Of a stretch of DNA of 64,000 bases, positions 35,401-50,209 are shown piece after piece (position 1 is the stretch's first letter; each line of letters starts with the position of its first letter). Below the pieces are notes generated by a model, which was not told the DNA's origin, ran no database searches, and saw only the letters and a program-made list of their open reading frames with translations. The DNA is taken from contig VZSF01005499.1 of the NCBI GenBank assembly GCA_013398295.1, forward strand, positions 186,001 through 250,000, written 5' to 3'. The DNA is from Chionis minor (taxonomy: Eukaryota > Chordata > Aves > Charadriiformes > Chionididae). A program made the translations under genes and the position numbers.

Positions 35401-38400
35401 GAAAAAGCCCTTTAATCAAACTATGCTCAAAGACAGCTGCCATTTGTCCCCCCTCTTCCTGAAACAAGCATTTTTAGAAGATTTCTTAAATGTTGCTTAC
35501 TTTGACCTTGAAGGGTCCTTTCCAACTTGGTTAACTGCCAAATGTAAGACTGCAGAAGAAGGAAAAGAGAACGCCTTAAGTAAACAGAGAGAGAGCTGCT
35601 GGTGGAAGAAAGGTTGCCTGTCTCTGGATAAAACAGTCAGGTCACAGACTCTGCCTCTGGGAAGAGTCTTCGTGTCAACATACCAATGCAACATGTTGCT
35701 CCTAATTAAGCTCCCTCTTCCTGAATGCAGATGACCAAAAACGGCCATCATATATGAAATGGCACAGCACAAAGACAGATATTGAAAATTCCTCAGCTTC
35801 ACCTTGACTAACATTTTCAAATCAGATCACGATTTTTTTTTCCCCAAAGCAGTCTTGCATAGCTCATATGTGATCAGCCAATACACCCTGACCCTCCTCT
35901 GCCTCACTTATGTCCAACTAAAACCCTCCAACCTGATCTGGCAGTTCATACAACCATTTTCTGTTTTTATCCCCCCTCCCCTTAGGGTCATTCACTTCTT
36001 TCCCAAAAGTAGAGCATTTCCTCTGAATTGATGAGGTCATCAGCACGCTTCCTCAGCTTGCTCCCACACCTCATCGCACCCATGACCTTAGCTATACTCA
36101 AAGCTTTTTTGTTGTTTAGATGGAAAAAAGTCTCCCCTGCAAATCCTGGCTCTGTTTACCTTGTTAGATTTTTGATGTTGCTGCATGTTTTCCAAAGGGT
36201 ACAAAGGAAGAATGACAAGAGTGAAACTCTGCACTTGTTGCAGAGCACACATTCTTGTTATTGCTTTTCTTCTTGCTATTGGTTTTCTTGTTCTGTTACT
36301 CCTGTCTGTGAACCATTACTCGTGACACCACAGGGGACTATGAACAGTATCCTCATCCAAAAAAGTCCTAAATCAAATACACTACAAAAATATCACAAAG
36401 GAGGACTATTTGCACTGTCCACTTCACACTATGCTAAGTCAAAAGTTAGATACTATTCATCTACCTGCTATACGCTTTCCAGTGTACAGACTTTACAACT
36501 AACTCTCCCCACTAGTTATTTAGAAATGTGGGTTCTCTGACCTGCACCAAAGGTAGAGGCTTACATCAGGCACAGGGAAAAAACACAGTTTTGCTAAATT
36601 TGTAGAGTTTGTTCTCATCATAGACCCTGACTTAAAGCACATACTTACACATCAGTAATTCCAATTTGTACTTTTGGTGAACAGGGACACTTTCCCAAAT
36701 GAGAGCCTAGATGAACATTTGGATGTTTTGTTCCACCCAACAGGACAATTATATAGACCTGAACTGCATTTTAAGAGCTTCTTACTTTTGGGAGATATCA
36801 CTGAACATATGTCTGTTCACAGCTGGTAATCTGCTTCCTACGCACTTAGCTAGCAAAGCTGGGTAGCACAAACACCTCCCATGTCAGGAATCTAAAATAA
36901 AGGCTCACCTCTTTGATGATGTTTGAGGTGGCTCCTTCAAATCACTCTTCATAATCTTGGTCTAAGCCCTTCAGTTGCACTATCAACAACTTTGCCAACT
37001 GTGGATTTCCCTAGGGTTTTGAGTGTATAATTTTTATTTTGCTTCTATGCTCATCTCTCCCTGCCTCACAATCTCCTTAATGCTTTCACTGAGGCTTCAA
37101 GGATATGAAGATTTGTCAATTCATTTAATAGCCACCCCCCTGAGCATACTGATGTACTTTCTTTCTAAAGCAACTCAGGTCACCCAAAGATGTGGGTCAA
37201 AGTTACCCACATGTACAGAGCAATTAGGGATGCCTGAGCTCCTGAAAGCTTGGGGTTTTGTTTTTTTCCAAATAAAAAGACTGGCCTAGGCTGAGTTTCC
37301 CTATGACTGTGAGCAAGTGCAGCTCAGAGTAATTTAATCTTTGAGGCCCCTTCTTGTGTATATAACAGCTCATTTTTTCTAACACAAAATTCTACAGATA
37401 CCATGCTTTCTTTCAAAATGGGGTAATGCTGAGTATTTTAAAACTGCAAAAACACTAAGAGGTTCGGTGGTATTACTGACGGGGAACTCCTTCTGGTGTT
37501 GTTCAACAATTCAAACAAAAATAATCTGAAGTGACGGGTCTGATCTACCACAGATACCTCTTAAAAGATTCAGGGATTATCATCCCTGAAAGCCCTCTGG
37601 TTTTGGGGTTTTTTTATTTACACAAACATCAGTCTGATGTCTGCTTTGCGTCTTTGTCAGCAGTGCTCTGTTTGTTGAGCAGACAGTTAATATTTCCTCT
37701 ATGTTTCCGGGCTGGACCCTGCCAGGCCTTCCCCAACTCCTTCGGCTCATAATGAATGCCGAAGGCATCAGCAACTTGCTGATGTTTGGAAATCTCAGTA
37801 CCTCACAAACTGAGCCAGCAGTTTGGGGGTTTTGTTTTCCCTTTTGTTTATTTTTTGCTCATCAGTTTCAGGAGTTAGAAATACACAAAGCATTCAAACA
37901 CCTACTGCCATCAATGCCCAGCTCCCAACACTGTACAAACTAGGGGTCAGACAGAGGAAGGTCCAGGGAAAGATGCATGCAGTGGCAGGATGCACTGCTT
38001 TCCTGAGGTCAGCTTCTCAGGCAGTGACGGTGGCACATGATGGTGGCACTGGGCCATCTGGGAAGGCCAGAGGGCCTCTCATGAGCTGGGAGTATGCAAC
38101 ACAAACTGGTGAAAAAAAAAAAATCCTATTACTGATAGCAGGTTTGAGGATGGACTGCAGCAGTCTGGCACAGGCAGCCATGGCTTTAAAAGGTCCAGGA
38201 AAAAAACTTCATGTGCATTTCAGGGAGTTTCTGCTTTCAGAGCAAAAATCTCATAAGTTTTATTCCATTTTTTGACATGCAGTTTACTTGGCAACTTCAA
38301 ACAAACATCTTGTCTTCAGAAACTCTTCTGTGTGCACTTCTCCACTTGCCAAAGCAAAGAGTATGACAAAGAGTCACACATAAGGAGGAAAAAGATGTTC

Positions 38401-40659
38401 ATGATGGAAAGAAATTAAGATGGGTTTTACTCTTTTAACATAACAGCTCTGTTGCCTGAGCTTTACAGGTTTCTCCTGTTGTAAATAATTTCCAAGCACA
38501 GGTGGAATGCAAGTAACAAGTGAAAAACATGAAGGACAAGTCAACGATAAATCAGCAGCAATAGCAGCTATAGTGAAAATTTACTGTTTATCACTACCTG
38601 CTAGGAAAAATATTCAGAAAGGGAGATATAGACTCAATATGGACTTGTTCAGTTAGACATTGTCATGAAACTAGCATCTACTTAACATCCTGAATGCAAT
38701 GATTTAAGAATTTGAATATCCAATCAAATTATACAACAGAATATGAAGATTTTTTGTGGATTGCAAAGGTCTGTTTTAAAGGTGTCACAGGGACTGAAAG
38801 TCTTCCTTTACTTTTCAACACATAGATATTCCCCTACCAAACCAAATCAGCAAATGTGAATACCACACACCATAAACTCTGCAGCTCCACAAACTGCTGT
38901 TTCACCAGCAAAGACCCTTGTCATCCCAGCGCTTACATGAGCAAAACCACAAACCTGAGTATGCTGACATGCACGCAATCAAATATGCATATAAAGATCT
39001 GAGGAAGCAGGGCATCTGGATCTGAGAACTCAGGGCGGGGGGGGGGAGTTTTCTTTGGCATTAGGGAGAGATTTCTTGTCCTATTCCATGATCTCACTAG
39101 CAAAAGCTGTAGGCACACCCCCAAGCCCAGCGAGTCTGGCTTCAAACATCTTGAATTTGCTGGTTAGTTTGTGAAAACAGCTATTTCTATATAATTAATT
39201 AGAGCCTCTTGCCTCCTCCCTCTCCATCCTGGATGGAACCTATTTATAGATCATGAGCTCACTGATCCCAGCCAACATAGCAAATCTGTGAGTAAAAAGG
39301 GAGAGAGAGACAAAAACTTTTCTATTCACTGGATATTCTGAAAATTGTTATTTTTTCTCTCTCATAAATATTTGCCTTAACTTGTGAAGTTATCATAGCA
39401 GATTTTTAAAGCACACCATCTCAGAAGCTGAAGAAGCAGCAAAAATTGTTTGCTCAGCTCATGTAAGTGATTAAGCCCCAAAACAAGTTTCAGAAAGGGT
39501 CAACAAAACTGATCGTGTTTTTGCTTCTCCCATCTTTTAAGGGACTTGCAGGGCAGGTGGTGAAGCTATGAGGAGAAAGGGGGATTTGGTGCCAAATTGA
39601 AAAGTTTCACCTCCTTTGATGCCACACTAACTCTCATTTTTAATAGACCAATTAGACCTACATCGGTTTTCACTGTACTATGCAAGCTAAATCTTTCTTT
39701 TCCCTGATTGCTAAGAACTGCTGAACTTAATTTTTTCCAGATGTAGGAAATAATCCAAGGAACGTCACCATGACCCACCATCCCCATAGAGCTGTTAGGT
39801 AAGCTGTCCCTCGTTCACTGCAAGGCTGTCCATGTTTCAGCTATGCTGTTTGTTCAGGTCTGACTGTATGACCCTTTTCCATATGTGTCAATATACAGCT
39901 ACAAGTACTCTACCAGCAGAGCAAAAGCAGCTTAAAGGTCAGTCTTCCACCTGCCCACACAGCAATGCTCATCCACTGAAGCACCCTCAGGCATGATCTG
40001 GGAGTTATTAATAACATAAGGAATGCCCTTTAAATTTGGGCACAGTGGGCCGTATGACTAAGTCACACAGACCTTGTTATTTAGGATAAACGGATTGAGT
40101 GTCCCCCAAGTACAGAATGGCAGTCTGTTTTACAGTGGTGGATGACCAGTGTCCCCACTGGAGTTGTCCAGGTAAGCAATGGCTGGAGACACCAGACTTT
40201 CCCTATGATGTCTTTACTGTCTCATAAAAGGTTGGAATAGAGATGAGAGCCTTATTCTTGCTTTTATATCCCTTCCATTGACAGTGGTACAGAAGCAGTC
40301 AACAGAGGAAAACAGTTCTCAGCAGAGCAAATATGTATTTTTTGGAATCTGGCTCGTAATGACAAGTTTGCACTTCTGAGGTCATCCCTCCTCCCTGTAG
40401 CAGCAATTAGCATCTGAAAAGTGACATCATTGCTGACACCATCAGTCCAGGAACTCACACTGGGGCTCTGGCCCCTGCAGCTACCTCCACGCCCCAGGAA
40501 AGTCACATTAGCTCAGGCTTGGCACTCATGCCTCTTTTCTCAGTGCAGGGGACTGCTACTCCAGTCAGGACAACCTCAGGCTCCCGAAGGCATCTCTAAC
40601 TTCTGAACATGACCCAAACCAAACCTTCTCCCAGGGCCAGAAAGCTCAAGTTGCCTTTT

Positions 40660-40677
40660 CCCTCCCCTCCCCTCCCC
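40660..40677. repeat. CCCCT pentamer tract
   Basis: CCCTCCCCTCCCCTCCCC, about three tandem pentamers. It is purine-rich on the ITGA9 sense strand. Confidence 0.85.
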
Positions 40678-43600
40678 ACGAGCCTCTAATGCTTCTTAGA
40701 TCACAGCGAGAAGGAATCACCTGAGTTGAAAGGCTGCAAGAAGGGGGGTAGCAGCTACTTTGCAGGCACTGGAAATTTCCCAAGGAAACCTCTTGTCATG
40801 CCATTTTCTGGGCATTTTGCTATCTGAGGCTTTGGATGAGCACACAAGGGCTTGAGACCTTCCCTCAACCACTTTCTGCCAATGCTCCTCCTTGCTTTTA
40901 ATGCTCAGCTCAGGCTGGGGACAGCTTTGGGATGAGATTTGTCTGCTGCCATGCAAGAACGATCTGGGAAATATTGGAGAAAGATCAGTACCAGCCCCAA
41001 AGTTAGTTCACTCATTCTCTACCAAAAAAGGAAAAGCGTTCTTTTTGTGGTAAGGATTCAGATTAAATCCTCTGGCCTTTCATGGTACTTAGGCAAAAAA
41101 ACATCTTTAGTGGGTCATGGCAAGGAGCCCTGCTTGCACTTGGACCCCTTCTGTTTTCTCCCTCTTGCATATTGATCTTCTCTTTCATTCTTCCTTCCTT
41201 TAAAGCATGCCAAGCAATGTCAAGGTACTTCTAACACGACAACTTCATTTAAGACTGTATTATGATCAGCTGTCTCTCAGAAGTGGACTTTCTTTGTTTG
41301 CCATGTCACTTCCTCTCCATCGAGAATCAAGAAAAGCGAGGACAATAGGGCTGCCTGCTTGTAGGCTAGTGCAGTTAATGTCACTCCACAATTAAAAGAA
41401 CTACTAAAAATGCAAAGAAGTGAAGCATCAAGTTTGGAATACAGGAGAGTTTCAAAAACTCAACTTACCTACTGAATAGTTTAATGTAATTCATGTCTAT
41501 AAGTACCAAGAAATTACTATCTTTCTAAACATGTATGAGTTCAAGACTAATAAAAGCAATCAAAACCCATTCTAGTGACTCAGTTTTCACCTGTCCTTTG
41601 TAATCCTCACTTAAAGAGTCAGGCTCACAACTTCTATTAATAAACAAGTGCCTTTCACATAACAGATACTTTTGATAGTGAAAAATGTAATTATTGCTTG
41701 GAATAGAAGAGAAAGAATTCCTTGCTTGGAACACTCTGGCTAAAACAATAAACAGGCCTCTCTGCTCTTGGGTCTTCTTTGCATGCAGCATTTCAGAAGT
41801 ATGTACAGTCACTGGGGAAAAAAGAAAGAAAAAAAGCTAACATCAAACTTCATTTGAGGTCTACTGCTCATACTGTTTTCCAGCTGAGGCAGACAGACAG
41901 AAGTATACTGATTTCAAACTGGGATTAACCCATTGGCTCCATTCATAACCATAACATAATCATTTTTATTTTCTCCTGCATAGGCAGTTCAGATGAGAAA
42001 TGGGAGAAAGGCACATCATGATTGTATCAGAGCTGTTGGTTATCACATTATGTCAGGTACTTTCACAGATATCTGACCTCACAGATATTCCCAAAGTGTA
42101 TGTTGCTCCTATTGCTATACTTCTTGCCCTGTAAATATATATGGATAAATTTATGGCTGCTGCATTGAAAAAAACCCAAAAAACAAACCCACAAATAACT
42201 AAAAAAGGAAAATAATCAAAGCAGGTAATAATAAAGCTAAAAGGTTTTTTTTTTCCTCTTGGATCAAAAAGCTGACACAACTGGAAACACCAATCATTCA
42301 ACTTTCAGAAGTTCTGACTGCTCCATGAATTCCAAAAAGCTTTTTTTTTTGATTAAAAAATAGACTGTGCTGCCTTAGTTGGAGAAGGATTAGGGACATG
42401 TAAGATCCCTGAGTTGATTCAGTGTTGTCAGAAGTATTTATATTTTTGGTCTAGTCACATTGTACCACTTTTTTGAACAAATTCAGCTGTCGTCTTCCAT
42501 ACACACACACATACATCGCCCCATTCATTAGGAAGGCACAAGGCAAAATAAAAAAGTAACTGTACTTGCAGCCAAGAAAAAGAAACTATTTCCTAGAGCC
42601 AAAATCAGTAACACACACACTGCAAAAGACCCAAACACAGCCACATTACGTATTTTGTACCCCACAGGTTATTAGCACACAGGTGACAATTATATTTGCA
42701 GGGTCTTTTCAGTATATTTTTTATACATGCCATTTACTTTTGCATGAGTTTTTCAGATCAATATTGTAAAGGATGGCAACCATCACTCCTAACATGAATT
42801 CTAATCACATAAATCATTTCATATCCATATTTCAGAACCACTGTCATGGGTCGCACAGTCAGTTTAGCTAAGCTGCAGCCCAAGGAGGCCACCGTCCCTT
42901 CACCAGTGCCCCTGAGAGTCCAACAGAGCCAGTCAACAGACAGACATACCCAGCTCACCAGCCCTGTCTCTAGTACAGAAATGTCTCAGAGCAGGAGAAA
43001 GACCACCGGATGTGCACTGCAAGCATGGGTGTCCAGGCATAGCAACAAGTGAGTGCTGGACGGGCAGAGAGCCTGTAAAAGAAACTTGGGAACCCGGTGC
43101 CACTCTTGCTGCCCACTTTTTGTAGAACAAATCAAAACACATCTAAAATTCAGTGTCAATGGGATCTAAATAAATCAGCATGTAAGAGTACAAAAGCACA
43201 TCCCTGTAGCACATCTGTGTATTTATTTGTATCATCTATTCCCTTTCAGGTAGGAACTGTTGGCTTTTCAAAGATTGGTTACTATTCAGCACATGCATAG
43301 GCAAAATATGATTATCTTCACAGCCACGCACAGAGGCAGACAGGAAGACGAAAAGCTCTCTTCATTCATTTATTTGTCTCCACAGTGGTCAAACTGAATA
43401 CCTGGGGAAGCGTATGAGAGCAGGACAACCATACGGAGCTTTTTCCCCCCAAATATATTCTCCCTGCCTCCAAATGTTTTTGACCCAAAGATGTCCTGAG
43501 CCAGAGTTAATTTCTGTGTACTCCCTAACCCTCTGTGAATTCCTCTTCAATGAACTTGCTTATCTCCCCCAGTACTCATGCACTTTTTTCAGCACCAACT

Positions 43601-46600
43601 TGACCTGGTAGCCAGGAGAGCCACAGCCCGATCAAACGTAGTGTGAAACACCCCTTTCTTTTCTTTGCTTCCCACTATAAACAGTAGGATAGCAGAAAAA
43701 TTTCATTGCTCCACTTAACTCCACTGAGCTGATTTATTAGATCCTTCTCCAGCTGCTGTTTTAGGTAACCACCTTGAAAAACATATCTTTTGTTGCCATC
43801 ACTTGAAATACTGTTTTTCATTTATTCCAAGAGATGCAGAGCTCTGCTTTCTAAAGGCACAATGTCATTTCCTGGCGTGATGCCACCAACAGCCTTTTGC
43901 ATCCAACAACAGGACAATGAATAAACAGGAACAAAAATAACTAGGAAGCAAGCCGGCCAGCTGAAGTTCCACCATCCACAAAGCAAATGGAGATCAGACT
44001 CAGCAACCTCCTCTCTGTTAGAAGCACTGGTTTGGATGCTCCTCTCCAGCAAGATACCAGTGCTGGCTGCAGGTGACACAGCATCAGAACAGTCCCCAAG
44101 ATATTAATGCAGCCAAATACAAAGCTGAAAATTGGAGGAAATCTAATCCAAACTCCATGTGCTTGCACTGTATTTTAAAATTTGTATGTTTACTGGTCTG
44201 GTCCAGTGATTTTCCCAGGCAGCCAGCGGCCCATGACTGCTGGACTGTGAGCCAACTGTGACAGGAAATTGAACACAGACCACCCCTTAAAAAGAGATGC
44301 TTAAAAACAATTGAACACAGCATACATTTCTTTCTTTTTGGTATCCATTGGTTACAAGTCTCACCTTAAAAAACAAACCTGCAAAAGGTAAGACTGGCAG
44401 CTGTTCACCAGGTTAAGACATTGTCACAATACTTTTCAAATTTTATTCAAAATTTCATGAAAAACAGACACTTAGGTGCAGAATGGGGAAAAAAACCACA
44501 ATCCATACACAACAAAGTATTACAAAATGGCGCGTAGTTAGTAATGCACTATCAGTTTGCCAACCAAGATAAAATCTTTGCTCATAAAAATGTGAAGACA
44601 CACTTTTTGAAAATACTACATTGTCTAGTACGTACACTAATATACTACTAAGCCTAAGGCAACTTACACACACTCACCACGTCCTTCAAGTTCCACATAC
44701 AAAAACAAAGTAAAACCCTGAGGAAAATAAAGACTAAGTGAAAATCAGGTTTCTGACTCCACAGTGATATAGTTAAAAAGCAACCATAAAAACTTTTACA
44801 CAAAATATCTCTGACACACATTCAGCTAAATTCAGCAGCAATTTTAGATTGTGCTATTCCTAAAACACCCCAAACTTTTCTCTACAAAACTGCAGATATT
44901 TTGTTGGCTTCAGTGCCTGTCAAGATAAAGTGCAATTATCCAGAAAGGAAAATGAAGTCTTGAGAGTCAAAAAAACCGTGTCCAGAATCATACACTTCGA
45001 TGTTCCTATATTCTTCATACCATTACACGTATATACACAATATATATGCTGTTGTAATGTGTCAGCAGTGCATCGCATTTGATTACACCTTTATTTCAAA
45101 AAAATCGTGGATGAACACCTATCTTTTTATCTTTATTATCCCCTCACGATATGTGCATAGGAATATTAAGAGAAGTTTAGTAACAGCAGTGCATTCTCAT
45201 ATATATGAGTCCATCCTCTCCAAAAATCCTGGGAAAAATCAGACAGGGAAGCCATTGGGAGGAGAAAGGGCTCCGTGGTAAGCTTTCCTTTATCTCACTT
45301 TACATGTAGATGTATGTATATATGTGGTCACACACATGTATCTCACACTATTAAATCACGGCTTCATGGCAACATTAACAGGGGAATTGGTTTTTAATTA
45401 CTACAGATAACCCATGGGTTATATGCATTATTATTGTATAATAATAAAAACATATCTTCAAAACATGCTTCTCTTACAATTAAATGCAGAAAAAAAATCA
45501 AATGGCAGAAATCGAATAAATAACCCAACTTCCATTTCCTAGTGGTAATTCTAAAAACAGATAATATATGCCCACAGATACTGTAAGATAACCTTGTGTG
45601 TGTCAGACATCAATTATACTGAATATTGGTGTATTCAGCTGCAACACAGCTATTATATCTTAGTGTTATAATGAAAAGCTTGCATTAATAATGAGTTCAT
45701 GAAAAAAACCCTCAAATGTCATCAACTTCATATAGTTCAAGGAAAAAGCAAATGGAAAACCTCACAAATAATAATTTTAAAAAATACTTCTTCCCTGGTG
45801 GTAATTTTCAAGTGTAAAGAATAATATTAAGGTAATGAGTTTGGCACTGGATATTTTTCTGGAATTAATAAACCTTAGCTCAACCTACAATCTCCAAGAA
45901 CCAAGGCCAAATCTGAAATCCCAGGAAATGCCTTTTGCAAACACACACAGGTTTGGGGGTTTTGGTCTTTCTCTTTCAGAAACTCAAATACAAGGTGCAT
46001 CAGGTCTTCTTTACAGAAAAACCTGATGACATGCTAAATACTACATAACCTAGAAACACTGCTGAAATGCAAAGGTATAACTCACTACCTACTGCACCGG
46101 GATTTCGAAACGGGTATTTTAAGTATGTATATTTCCTTTTTTTAAAAAACAAAAGCTTAGCAGTTCACTTGTAAGGCTTTACTTTAAGAGGTGCCACTCC
46201 ACTAAAAAGCTGCTCTACGTACTCCTCCTTTTTCCCTTGCTAAGTGGAAATCACTGTGTTACTCTTCTGCAGATGTTTACAGCCAGAAGTCAAGCACAGG
46301 TTTTCTGGCCTCCTCCCAAAGGCAGGCTGCGAAAGTGCTGCCGGCTGGGACCGCGTCTGGCTCAGCATCCCCTGCAGCCTGCCTGGGCAGGGGGCTCCAC
46401 TGAGACAGACCAGAGTAGGGGTCCCCTGCTCCACCCCCCCAAGCCTGAAACGGAGCCAGCTGAAACAATTCTCACTCTTCCTCCCCGCCTTACTCAACGC
46501 CTCTGGTTTTGATGAAACACCACAGGAAACCCTCTCTGAAAAAACAGCCCAGGTTTGGGGCCTAAAGTCCTTCTTTGGAGGGGGGTGGGAGTGGGGTGGT

Positions 46601-49600
46601 TAACGTGCCTGCTTCTGCTTGGACCACAAACCGATGCCAGCTGAACCCAGCTGGTTACGTTGCTGACTGTCAGCTGCTCCGGGAGGAAAAAGCCTGCCTC
46701 ACCTAGTTCCCTAGAAGAAATCAAGGCTCTCCTGAGAGCTTTTCCACCATCTTTCTGAAGGAAGGGAAAGAACAAAGAATGAGCAAGAAAGAGGGAGAGA
46801 AAACAGAAAGGGAGAAAAAAAAAACCCCACCTATGACTTCCCTTTCACATCAGCAGTAACCAGGGCATTCACAGAAGAGTCAGAAAATCCCAGGGCCCCA
46901 GTGTCAAACCCAAGGAAAGAAAAGCTCATATTTCTTAAGCAGCACTGGATTTTCATCTCAGAACTCTTCACACCCTTATTCATCTTTTTGCCTGTGCAGC
47001 TGAGTTTTTGCAGCAGACAAAATGGCTGTTGACTTCAGAGAGCTATGCCTGAAGTGTGATTGCAGGATCATGCTTTATGCATAATAAAATTAAAGAGGGG
47101 TTTATTTTTATTTATAGATCATATTAGTATCACAGAAGGAATATAAACAACTAGGAGAAAGAGAGCAATTGCCACCACTTCCAGCCACACAGCACTGTGA
47201 CTACAACACCCCACAGGACTAAGCAACGTAAACGCATTCATGTATGTATACACATGTATTATAAGTATAATGTAAATATATATATTTGTTCTTATATAGC
47301 ATAAACATATATATAAAGTTTACAATTCTATTGGATTTTCCACGTGGGTATCATTTATTTTCCGGCACCATCTTGAGCCGCCTGTCTTAAAAGTGTCTAA
47401 AAGAAACGCCTGCAAGAACAGAACTGACCTTTCATACCAGAAACTCGATAAACGTTAAGCTTCAAGTTACAACAAAAACAAACCCCAAACCCAAACGCTT
47501 ATTGCTGTAATGAAAGCCACTGAAAGCCATGCAAATCAATTCTTACTTAAGTCTTTTGCAGAGGATGCCAACAGATGATTTTAAGCCTCATCCTCAAGAG
47601 CACAGGAGACAAATCCTGTTCCATAGATCTCTCACCTCAAATGTTGGCAAATCTCTCTCCACTGAGTTTAAGAGCAAAAGATGATAATGAAGAGACAGAC
47701 AGGAAAGTCACTAGTGATCTTTTCTGTAGGGAGAGCATAGCCTGTAAATAAGCACATCCAAGATCAAGTGTATTGAGCTCACGATATACTTTACCCTCCA
47801 CAAAGGGTTTTTTCCCCTTTTTCCCAGAAAAGCAGTTTATCAATATAACTGTCTAAATCATGGTGGATGGACGCCAGCAACCGAGGCAGCTGAATCCCTT
47901 TTCCAAACCCTTCTCCCATGACAGGCACTGATTCAACTGTAGCAGTGGCTCCTGCCTCTGCGCAGCTCCCAAAGATGTGCAGGGGGAAGCAGCTCAGCCA
48001 GTGAGCTACAGGCCACACAGGGACCAAAATGTGGTGGGCAGCTGCAGCCCAGGAAGCCTTTCTCCACCTTCTCAAGGAAGTCTCATAATTTCAGTGCTTC
48101 AGTTTTCCTTTTCCCTCCCTCACCTGGATGGAAGCCAGGACCTCAGCTGGTGCCCAGCCATGGTGAAGCCCCACCCTGGGTGGTACACCAGCAGGTAGGT
48201 CAGCATTCACTAAACAGGCTTTGCTACAGAACAGGCTGCCTTCTAGCCTCTACAAAAAGTCCATCTCTCATGACTGTATTCATCCACGTAGCTGCTGTTC
48301 TTTGAGAAAACTATTCCCTTCACAGGTCCAAGGGACAAGCAGGGCTAGGCAGTCTAATAAAATCTACTTAAAAAACCTGAGACACACAAAGCATCCCAGG
48401 CCATTCCTCAAAACCACTATGTCTATATACATAAACAGTCAAATTAAGAGTCAATGGCGAGCTACTTCCAGGACAAACACTTTCCACATCATGTAATACA
48501 GAGCACAGCCCCACCTGATCAGCATAAACCTTCTCAATGTATGTGGTCACGTACATTATTCCAGGACCATCAAGTGTTTAAATACTGACATATTTGGTCA
48601 TAGCTTACTACTTGCAAGCTATTTAAAAACAAACAGCCAACTTTTACCTTCCCAAATCCTCACAAGAATTTATAGCACATTTTGTACTGCGTGGTTACTG
48701 CCATGCTACTCATATTCCTAAACCCCAGTTATAAAAGCCCTCCTGGCAAAAAGGCTTCAGATCCCCTCACGTGAGTGATATATGGCTTGGGCAATCTTCC
48801 AGACGCACTTCTGTCAGTGCAAGGGGTCACAGTTTCCATACTATTTGGTATTACTCCCCTCTCACCCTCTGGCAGAGTGGTTTACAGGAGCAAGTCCAAC
48901 TTACTCCATGCAAAATCAGATGGATTAAATCAAACCACTAATTTAAAAGGTTTCTGCTAACCAGCTCTATGTGAATTGAGACTGATCACGTTAACTTGTC
49001 TGCCAGTGGGTCCAATGGGGCAGTAACTGCTGGAAAAAGAGATGTAATGAATACCCAGGACCTAGATTTTCTTCCAGTGGTACAACTGGATCCAAAAGAT
49101 CCATGCTTTATCAGTATCTTGCCCCTACCAGCCTTAAGACTCTTAGAAAGTATGAGCAGTATGGGAAACCGGTGTAAGAGAATTTCCAATTCCAAAAAAA
49201 TTAAACACTGCCTGTGTCTGCATCTCTTCTAGGCAATCCTAGTCAAGAGATGCCAGCAAGTGCTCTGGGAGTGAAGAAGAAATTGCATGACCTCCCTGCT
49301 AACCCAGAAAGAGATGATACTGCATTACTTGTCAGAATAAAAACACCAAAGCCTATAAGCAGCATGACTCCAGTTATTGGCAATATTCATACTCAACACC
49401 AAAGTTTCAGGTACACACTTATGAAGGAATCATGGGAAATACTGTGCCTGAGGAAACCATAACCTCACTGTTCACCCTGCCTTGTTCCTGCCCTGCTAAC
49501 TTCACTCAGCTGTCACTTGTGAAAGCTGCTTTGAGAAGCAGCAGGAATGTTACACACAGCTGGCTTTGGGTGTTGGAAGCCTGTCTGAAATTTAGGAACA

Positions 49601-50192
49601 ATCCATGGCTGGAAATGATGGTCCGCAATGAGATTTCCTGACCTACTCTCTCTGTAACCAGCGCTGAAATGGGATTAGCTGATATATTCCTGCCAGCCAT
49701 TGCAGAGCAGTGAGAGATTAAGGCTATATGCTCTCCAGGTTAATGCTCTTGTTTTTGTTATTATATGCTATTTTTATGTAACTGCTATAAAATCTCATGC
49801 CATACCCAAGCTGATTTAATACAGATATCGCCTTGCCCTACCGCATTAAATGCCACTGCCAGCCAGCTTATAGCGCTTTTTCTGCAACTGTACTGAAAAT
49901 AGCCCTCAGTGCTGAATGTCAGCTAATGAACACTTAGCAAAGTGCCTATTGCTGATAAGCATTTTCAGCAAAACATCACAAGCCAGCAGGCAATTCCAAT
50001 AGATGCAAAATGGTGTATAAATTAGTATTAATAGCTTTTTATTCTTTTTCCAGACTCCTTTGCACACAAGCAGCAGTCTTCATTCTTCTATAGGAAAGTG
50101 GTATCACCTCAGTTAAGTGGATTTTTCAGGGTCTGAAATAGGATGCTTTCCTGAAGTTGAACTAAGATTATGGGGCAATAAACTTTAAGATT

Positions 50193-50209
50193 AAAAAAAA
50201 AAAAAAAAA
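50193..50209. repeat. A17 homopolymer
   Basis: Seventeen consecutive A on the plus strand. I see no recognisable retroposed sequence to its left. Confidence 0.85.

Noticed and set aside
35495..35535. Possible CR1 3' end (CTTGAAGGGTCCTTTCCAAC)
   Set aside because: It is a single short phrase without neighbouring CR1 blocks or the octamer tail, so too little to call.
36028..36540. Longest open frame in the window (170 codons, plus strand)
   Set aside because: It is antisense within an ITGA9 intron, has a Ser/Leu-rich composition and no recognisable domain, and its length is within reach of chance in 64 kb. No promoter or splice context was seen.
37823..38275. 150-codon plus-strand open frame
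   Set aside because: There is no family resemblance, and the amino-terminal hydrophobic stretch comes from T-rich low-complexity DNA. Most likely chance.
46237..46775. Overlapping open frames on both strands in a GC-richer patch
   Set aside because: Open frames in several phases at once reflect GC content. Few CpGs, no splice structure and no homology were recognised. It does not look like a CpG-island promoter.
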